This document shows, in pieces, positions 57,830-64,000 of a stretch of 64,000 bases of DNA (position 1 is the first letter of the stretch; each line of letters starts with the position of its first letter). The DNA comes from Codonopsis lanceolata (Eukaryota > Streptophyta > Magnoliopsida > Asterales > Campanulaceae): the NCBI GenBank assembly GCA_013146195.2, contig CM028377.1, positions 174,995,845 to 175,059,844 on the forward strand, written 5' to 3'. The translations under genes and the position numbers were made by a program. The notes below the pieces were generated by a model, which worked only from the letters and a program-made list of their open reading frames with translations, was not told where the DNA came from and made no database searches.

Positions 57830-59890
57830 ATGGCTTTCTCTTCGACGAACCCCAAATCGTCAAGACCTGATGCAGCAACATTCGAAGAGACAATGAGCCC
57901 TAATTCCTCTCCTGAAAATCCCTCAACAACTATGGTAGTTTTTCAATCGTTCCCTGAACCCCTTACAGTTATACTTCCGGGAGAAAAGGGAAACGCGATT
58001 GGCGTTGATAATCCAGGGGATTTGTCTGGCTTACCAAAAATCGGTAACCCTAGCTCTCGCCGTTCGAAGAGGCAACGGGGAATTCCGGCCAATTATGAGA
58101 ACCCATCTGTTGCCAATGTTCAAGCGGCAAAGAAGAACAAGGTCAGACCGGGATTCTTTAAAGAATCAGTCGAAATTGCAAGTGACTCGGATGTTCAGGA
58201 TTTTGTTCCTCCAGCCGGCTCTATTCCCCCAGTTCGAGAGCCATCTCCGTCACCAGCATCTCCTACCTCTCCTCGTGTCCAGAACGAGGTCCAAGACGAT
58301 GATTACCCTATTCCCTCTCCTAGGGTTGTGTTCCCGTCCGTCTCATCATCTCCACCGAGACAGACACCGTCCGTAGAAGAGAGTTCTCCCTCTAACTTAA
58401 CCAACGACATACTTGTTTCTTATGAAGAAGTTGTCAAGAACTTAGTCAAGTTGAGGAAGGCATGTTCCTCTACCTCTGGTCCTTCTACCAAATCTCAACC
58501 ACAGACCATCCCAAGTCAGCATAGTTCCTCAGAATTCGATGATAGTTTGGATAAGGACTACGAAGAAAAGAAGGGGTCCCCTGAAGAAAGTGAAGAATCT
58601 GAAGATGTTCCTGTGCGGTTCACTAGAAGCCGTCTTGCCAGCTCCAATGTTGCTCCCATTGCTACAACATTCAAAAGGTCAAAACCATTGGGTACTCCCT
58701 TCTCCTCAAAATTCATCTCTAAGGCTGCTGCCTTTAGATATAATATTTCTAGGAATATTATTGATGAAAGAAATGTTGTGCCCTCTCTATTACAATCATA
58801 TAATCTCACAACCTATTTTTCTGATAGAGGTCTTATGGACACTATTTCTCTAGCTGCCCCATACTTTAGAGAATTGATTCATGAATTTTATGCGAACATT
58901 GAGAAACGCATTTGTGATCCATCTGATTCTAGTTTTGAGAAAGTTTTTGTAAGAGGGAAATGGTATACTTTTTCTCCCTCCATCATTAATTCAGTCCTTC
59001 ACACTCCTGCATCTGGCCATTTTGATTTTCTCCTAGACCTCGATTCTTGTGTAATTGAATTGACTGGTGGAAAACTATCTAAGTGGCCTGTTAGAGGCAC
59101 TTCTCTTAGCACCTCCCAGCTCTCATCCCTTTATGCCTTTCTTCACAAAATTTGCTGTGCAAATTGGTCACCCTCCACCAATTCAAATGTTATCACAGAA
59201 GAGCATGCCAAAGTTCTTTATCTCATAGGGACTAAGGCATCTTTTGATTTTGGATATTATGTGTTTCGAAAGGTGTCTTCCATGGCAGAAACAGGAGGAG
59301 ACAAAAGGTCTCTTGTCTTCCCTTCCCTCATTTATAAAATTCTTGTGTCCCAGGGTTACAAGCCTTCCCCCTCCATTCGTTTATCTCCTCTTCTTGAACC
59401 TCTACATTTTTCTGCCAAACTGTTAAGAGGTGATAGGGTTGTCAATTTGCCCTTTCCTTCTACTTCTGATCCTGCATCAGCTAGACCTAGCTCCTCGCAT
59501 CCTCTTGCCTCTCCCTCAGTTCTAGTTTCTCCTGTTGTTCCTCCCATTGTTCCTCCCATTGCTGCAACATCTGTTGAAACATCCACCATGTTTGCCCATC
59601 CAACTGCTCCTATTTCTGTGTTCTTTGTCAAAGAACAGTTAAAGATGGTTCATTCTCAGCTTGCTCTACTCTCTTCTTAAACCATTTTTCTCACCTCTTA
59701 AGCTGCACAATATAGTGCTTGGCTAGATATTCATTCTGGTCAAATAGGGGGTGATAGTGAAGCTGCTGAAGCTGCTACCTCTGCAAGAGTTGAAGCTGCT
59801 TCAAGAGTTCATGCTCCTGTTCCTGAAGCAACAACAGTTTCTGAAGTTCCTGCAGTTGCTCCTGACTCAAGTGAAGCTGATCCTTTGTAA
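57830..59890 (+). pseudogene. Sirevirus env-like ORF
   Basis: From ATG 57830 (MAFSSTNPK) 617 codons are open to TAA 59678-59680. A second in-frame stop lies at 59699, then about 62 more codons rich in Ala/Glu/Val run to TAA 59888-59890. The N-terminal third is Ser/Pro-rich and low complexity, with a basic cluster (SRRSKRQRG). The centre contains a 'putative plant transposon protein'-type domain (FREL.HEFYANIE, VRGKWYTFSPSIIN). The C-terminus is Ser/Pro-rich. Sireviruses often carry such an ORF between pol and the 3' LTR. An envelope role is only a name: no signal peptide or clear membrane anchor is visible here. Confidence 0.82.
59744..59755 (+). other. Extra polypurine-tract-like repeat
   Basis: ATAGGGGGTGAT, matching the final tract; another (cagggggtg) is at 60053-60061. 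Multiple tract copies are a Sirevirus trait. Confidence 0.65.
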
Positions 59891-60124
59891 TCTTGGTGTT
59901 TGTGTTGGTTATTCTCATTGGTTATTCTGAACATTTGTTACTGTTGGTTCTGTCATTTTAGACTTGTGATGATTGGAATTTCTGGAACTTCATTTGGCTT
60001 GTAATAAGTAGTTATAATCATGTTTCCCTATGGTGTATTATGATATCATTTTCAGGGGGTGCTTGTCATTGTTAACTTCTTGCAGGTCATCTTTGGATAT
60101 TCAGGATTTGACCAAGAATGCTCA

Positions 60125-60138
60125 ACAAAGGGGGTGAT
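60125..60138 (+). other. Polypurine tract of the Sirevirus
   Basis: CAAAGGGGGTGAT just before the 3' LTR start at 60139. Confidence 0.85.
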
Positions 60139-61015
60139 TGTAAGGGTAAAATAGGCAAAGCCTATTTTATCTTGTTTTCACCTTTCTTGGTCAAAGAAGG
60201 ATCTTATTTTAGTAAATGGTTTTTTAGGTGTTAGATTTTGTTTAGGATACTTTTGGTAGATTGATTTGATAATCTTTCAAAAGATTTAGGCAATTTATTT
60301 TTGGTATCTAGATTTCTGCAAGTAAATTAGTTATTCCATGTATCTTAGTCTTGTTAGGAAAGATAATCTTGTATGATTATTTGTTAATCCCTTTCCTAGT
60401 AGGAGTAGGTTTGTTTTGGCCGTGTGCTTGCAGGAATCTTTTGCTATTTAATGAGAGCTGGATGTCGAGCATAGTGTGCGGGTTGTAAGCTTGAAAGAGA
60501 GAAGATAAAATCCCATAAACTGAGAGCAATACGGCTGCAGTTCTGTAGCAGTTCTTCATGTCCTTCAGCAGCCGCTTGAAACTTCTGAGAATACAACTTT
60601 GTTCTTCCTGAAGTTCTGATTTGTGTGCTTCCTGGTTACTCTTTATTTGGAAGCTGTATTTGTTCTTTCTTCCCACGTTTGCTTTACCTTTTTATGTGGT
60701 TTTTTTTATTCTCACAAGATTATCTATCTTGTGAGGATTTTGATTGGTAGTTGTTAATTGTAAAACATTATTGTTTTTAGTAAAATTTGTGTGGCCTTGA
60801 GGCTTGATCTACAAGTATCAAACTTGTAGATTGTTTTTGGTCAATATTTGCTTACTTAATTCTGTTTGAAATTGTGTCTGAATTCAAATCTTCCGCTGCT
60901 ATTGTTTTTGATATTATTTTCAGTTCTCATTGTGACTGCCATTGTTGCAACAATCACTGTAACATTGGCAATCACATTGACACATATCGAGAATCCGTGT
61001 TACCACGTTCTTTCA
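60139..61015 (+). repeat. 3' LTR of the Sirevirus
   Basis: 877 bp, pairing with 40091-40967. Most differences are single substitutions (for example caaata/caagta, cgcg/cgtg). Confidence 0.95.
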
Positions 61016-61020
61016 ATAAT

Positions 61021-62077
61021 AATTGGAACAAAGTCCACATCATCAATTTATTAACGAAGTTTGATGGAAACTTAACAAAATTGGTGACTTTTGCCTTCAA
61101 GACTTATTACATTTGTTAAATTAATTTATTGAAAGTACGTTGTTAAATTTATCGTCCCAATTTGTACGTTGTTATATAAGTAATTTTCCCTTGGTAATTA
61201 TTCTTGAACTAGTTTTGGGCTTCTGGGCGCGTGTGCCAAACATCGTTTTTTGTTTTTGTTTTTAGGTTTCCTTATTTGATATATTAAGGGTTTGATATTG
61301 TAACCTTAAAAGTATTCAAAGTTGATCATAATAAAATTTCAATAGTCCGTTTATTTCAATTTCTCTCTTATCTGTACTATTACTATTGTTTGTTCGATTG
61401 CTTCCGTTGTTCAACAACAAGGGGAGTTTCATTCCTTCATAAATGATATTTTCATAAACAATGGGTAATTTGTTCCTTAATAAATGTCATGTTATAAATT
61501 CTTGAAGTTAAAATAATTTATTTTTTAAATTAAAATTTGACATATACATAATTTGTTACGTCTAAAGAGTCCATGTTTAAAAAAAATTACTAATTATTAA
61601 TAATTAAAGAATATATAAGTATCACTACTATAGTTAGTTGTAATTACAAAAAAAGTAAAATTTTGATACAATATCAATGTTAAATACATTAGATATCAAT
61701 ATTTATAATAAAGTCAATTTAGTTGTTTCTTAATATGTGTGTCGATAGAAACAAGATAATTATTTAGGAACCGATAGAGTACTATGTCAATTGTATTTGA
61801 TACATTCACGATATATTAAAATATAGGGGCAAGGTGGTGGTACAATCAACTTGTGTGCACCTCGACTAATTTACCTCTCTCAACGGACCAAATAAAATCC
61901 AACATGCCAAATCCACACAATTCAATGGAATAAAGTCTTCATGCATATACTGGACTTAATCGTCACTATGGATAGACATTAATTTTCTACTAATATGTGA
62001 AATCCCAAAACATCAAATAAACTTGTAATTGTAGCTAAACGATACAAGTACAAATGTTATTATTCAAATGAACTTAA
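61021..62077. other. AT-rich intergenic, 3' flank of the peptide gene
   Basis: No ORF with recognisable content. A possible Helitron-3'-like end on the minus strand lies at CTAG 61209-61212 with gcgcgtgtgccaaac next to it. The part next to 62077 is the 3' UTR side of the minus-strand gene and has an AATAAT-type signal near 62055. Confidence 0.5.
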
Positions 62078-62438
62078 CTATCCTGAAACACCAGGTTTTG
62101 CACAAGGAAGAAATAAATTTTGGCAACGATCAACACATTCATCATGACTGCCGTAGCAATTTTCATGGGGGCAACAGCAATATTTATTTAACTCATTCCT
62201 TTCGCAAAATTGAAATTCGTTCGAAATAGGAATACCTTCATTTCCATTTCTTTCAATCCTGCCTATAAGAGAATAAATACATAAAAAAGAGTACATAAAA
62301 ATAATTAGGATATATGTATATATATTCAGAGAGAGATAGAGAGAGAGAGAGAGTCATAAACTTACATTCACTAGAAGTTAAAAAGATGAGGAAGACAACG
62401 CAGTAGAGCAGAGCCAAGTGATTTTGGATGGATTTCAT
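62078..62438 (-). CDS. Secreted cysteine-rich peptide, ESF1/MEG-like (two exons)
   Basis: Two-exon gene on the minus strand. Exon 1 is 62438-62366 and encodes a signal peptide (MKSIQNHLALLYC, then VVFLIFLTSSE). The intron 62365-62263 is GT..AG, 103 bp, phase 1, with an AG/CT microsatellite. Exon 2 is 62262-62078. The product is 85 aa. After likely cleavage near SSE it has nine Cys, spaced C-x18-C-x8-CCC-x4-C-x6-C-x3-C-x6-C, with YCCC and CY...EC elements. This layout (signal peptide exon, phase-1 intron, Cys-rich exon, CC pair then CY..EC..C) resembles the EMBRYO SURROUNDING FACTOR 1/MEG family of secreted peptides that act around the embryo or endosperm. Other small Cys-rich families are possible. 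There are no lesions, a good ATG context (CACACAATGAAA) and a TATA box just upstream. Confidence 0.7.
62328..62353. repeat. AG/CT microsatellite in the intron
   Basis: Run of gagaga with one interruption (gagata) inside the 103-bp intron. On the coding strand it is a CT tract near the 5' splice site. Confidence 0.85.
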
Positions 62439-62481
62439 TGTGTGAAATGGTTGTTAATGAAGGATTATTATATGAAGTTGG

Positions 62482-62491
62482 GTTTATATAG
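62482..62491 (-). promoter_or_regulatory. TATA box of the cysteine-rich peptide gene
   Basis: The minus strand reads CTATATAAAC, about 45 bp upstream of the ATG (62438), implying a very short 5' UTR. The duplicated segment begins at 62543, so the unique promoter region is only about 100 bp. Confidence 0.6.
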
Positions 62492-62542
62492 CCATTGAAC
62501 CTTTGCAAATTATGCTATCCATTTATATTAAAATGAAATTTA

Positions 62543-64000
62543 GGAATTGTCATAATCTAATCGTTATCACATAAATCTGAATTGACTAATATCTTTAAAG
62601 TGGCCCTTAAAATATAAAGCCATGATGAAATTTAAAATCTTGTGAGAAATATGACTTTTTATGTTTTCAAACATGTTTCTCATTTTCAGTTAGTGCCATA
62701 AATTATCTATTTCATGCATAGCCTTTTCAACATTAAAAATTTAGGAATTGTCATAATAAAGTTTTTATCTCCTAGATCTTTATTGATTATTGGGTAATAC
62801 TATTTATTATAGTCAAAGCATTTAAATTGTTTCCACTACAAAATTTGGCTATCCACTACATTAATTTTCAATTAATTAGTTCAATTTTTATTTTCATGAC
62901 ACAATTATCCTTCAGGAAATATTTTCCTTTTTAACTTCGTTTTTTTTTTGTAGCTTTACTTATATTTATTTGTCAACACTAAGATAATAAATTAAGAATC
63001 ATCAATTCATCCCCATTTCTATTTTCTTTTCTTCTTAATTAGTAAGCAAAACAAACTTGGCTATTATTACTTTCCTTTATGTTATTTACTTTTTATTTTC
63101 AACTAGTTTTACAACCGTGTGCTAAACACGTGAACATATATCTTTTTTAATTAAATAAAAATTTAAAAATGAAGAAAATTAAATAAATAAATATATATAT
63201 ATATATATATATATAAGAATAGCGAAAAAAAAATGAAACTAATTAAATATAAATTTTTTATAATTAAAATATGAAAAAAAAAATGTACGAAGATAGATTT
63301 GTTTGTAATTTTAACTTCGGGTTTGAAGATTTAACATAATTTTGTTACTGTATTATTTATTTTATTTATTTGGATCATATTTCTCAAGAAATACTTCTCA
63401 AGAAATTATAACATATTTTTATTCCTCATTTTGTTTGTCTTGCCGGGAGGAAAATACTTCTCATGAAATTTTTGTGCGACCGCATCCCAAGTAGTGATAG
63501 ATTGAGCCGGCAAGGATGCTAACCAATCACTAGCAACCTCCCTCAAACTAAATGGAAACAGTCGAAGACGGATTGCGTCGGAGGAGACCCCATTAAACTT
63601 GAATGATTCACAAATTTGGAGGAAATTCTCGAGATGTAAACTTGCACTTTCATTCGGCAAACCCATGAATTATTTTGCCATCACCATTTGGATAAGAGCT
63701 GGCTTGAGTTCAAAATTGTTTGCTTCAACGGTCGATCTCCTTATGCTTTCTTGGAAACCGGACATAGACGGCGCCACAAATTCCCTTAATTTGAGCCGCT
63801 TGATTTTCTTGGTTTGCCATTGCTTGCCTCCTTCGAGTTCGGAATGTGCACTCAATTTTCAGGTCAAGATTTAATTGGATCAAACCTTGACTTCAGGTCT
63901 TTCGCATAAACATACAAAAGAATTTCGCAAAACAAACTCCAACCAAGCAATTAAACGAACAAAAAAACATAAAAGTGTCTAAATTAAAGCCACAAATCCT
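62543..64000. repeat. Duplicated segment, copy 2 (runs to the window end)
   Basis: Matches 35895-37328 with few substitutions and a longer AT microsatellite at 63190-63215. It lies directly upstream of the peptide gene. The duplication probably continues beyond the window. It has a Helitron-3'-like end at CTAG 63103-63106. Confidence 0.9.
63406..63855 (-). pseudogene. Athila-type gag relic, copy 2
   Basis: Two open pieces, 63855-63670 (GFQESIRRSTVEANNFELKP, then ALIQMVMAK) and 63666-63406 (ESASLHLENFLQICESFKFN, then IRLRLFPFSLREVASDWLA and ITTWDAVAQKFHEKYFPP), separated by a stop and shift at 63667. This is the N-terminal gag domain of Athila-type Ty3/gypsy elements; the rest of the element is missing on the left. 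Confidence 0.78.

Larger units (their letters stand above)
40091..61015 (+). mobile_element. Ty1/copia Sirevirus (SIRE/Maximus type), interrupted by element 2
   Basis: Plus-strand element with 877-bp LTRs and 5-bp duplication ataat (40086-40090, 61016-61020). Without element 2 it is about 10.6 kb. The order is LTR, tRNA-iMet PBS, gag, protease, integrase, RT, RNase H, long spacer, env-like ORF, polypurine tracts, LTR. Copia order (integrase before RT), the large gag, the env-like gene and several polypurine tracts are Sirevirus traits. The LTRs differ at about 18 positions by eye with no indel noted, about 2%. Stops, small deletions and the nested insertion make it non-autonomous. Confidence 0.93.

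Noticed and set aside
58539..58853. Alternative-frame ORF inside the env-like gene
   Set aside because: Shadow frame; the main frame has the recognisable domain and typical codon pattern.

Overview
This window is nuclear DNA of a flowering plant, probably a eudicot, from a repeat-rich intergenic region. The evidence is full plant-type LTR retrotransposons (Ty3/gypsy chromovirus of the Tekay/Del type, Athila- and TAT-like pieces, and a Ty1/copia Sirevirus), Helitron and hAT elements, a plant CDR1-like aspartic protease family, and one two-exon secreted cysteine-rich peptide gene. A run of exactly 100 N (31313-31412) shows a scaffolded assembly. The species cannot be named from the sequence.

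Layout. 1-1207 is the right part of a non-autonomous hAT element. 1215-29249 is a tandem array of five units (A-E, about 2.5 kb each without insertions). Each unit carries a decayed CDR1-like aspartic protease and begins with a Helitron-3'-end-like hairpin plus CTAG. The array is broken up by a 10.0-kb Tekay element in unit A (element 1, 3591-13629, minus strand, TSD taaat), a 255-bp hAT MITE (14762-15016), a 7.4-kb gag-only Tekay-related element in unit C (element 3, 15498-22916, plus strand, TSD gaact), a 420-bp Helitron in unit D (25109-25528), and a Tekay-like LTR piece cutting unit E (element 4, from 29250, containing the assembly gap). 31867-34264 is a decayed antisense ORF of the TAT/'gypsy-type transposon' kind, followed by a probable LTR (35020-35894).

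35895-37328 and 62543-64000 are two copies of one segment, 26,648 bp apart, each with an Athila gag relic. After the first copy come an Athila PBS and LTR end, a Tekay-like solo LTR (37746-38864) and LTR debris. 40091-61015 is a Sirevirus (copia) element with 877-bp LTRs, gag-pol, an env-like ORF and repeated polypurine tracts. A second 10.3-kb Tekay element (element 2, 45282-55575) is inserted in its reverse transcriptase. 62078-62438 (minus strand) is the only apparently intact host gene: a small secreted cysteine-rich protein resembling the EMBRYO SURROUNDING FACTOR 1/MEG family.

No transposon in the window looks autonomous now. The most unusual signal lies in the LTRs of the four Tekay-like elements. 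A roughly 250-nt block is conserved although the elements have otherwise diverged. It contains a hairpin with a GNRA tetraloop and a compensatory pair change, and a second hairpin with a conserved GGCC-containing 7-nt loop and its own compensatory change. The same LTRs also carry GC-rich inverted repeats, the best of which have 9-bp arms and a 2-bp spacer.
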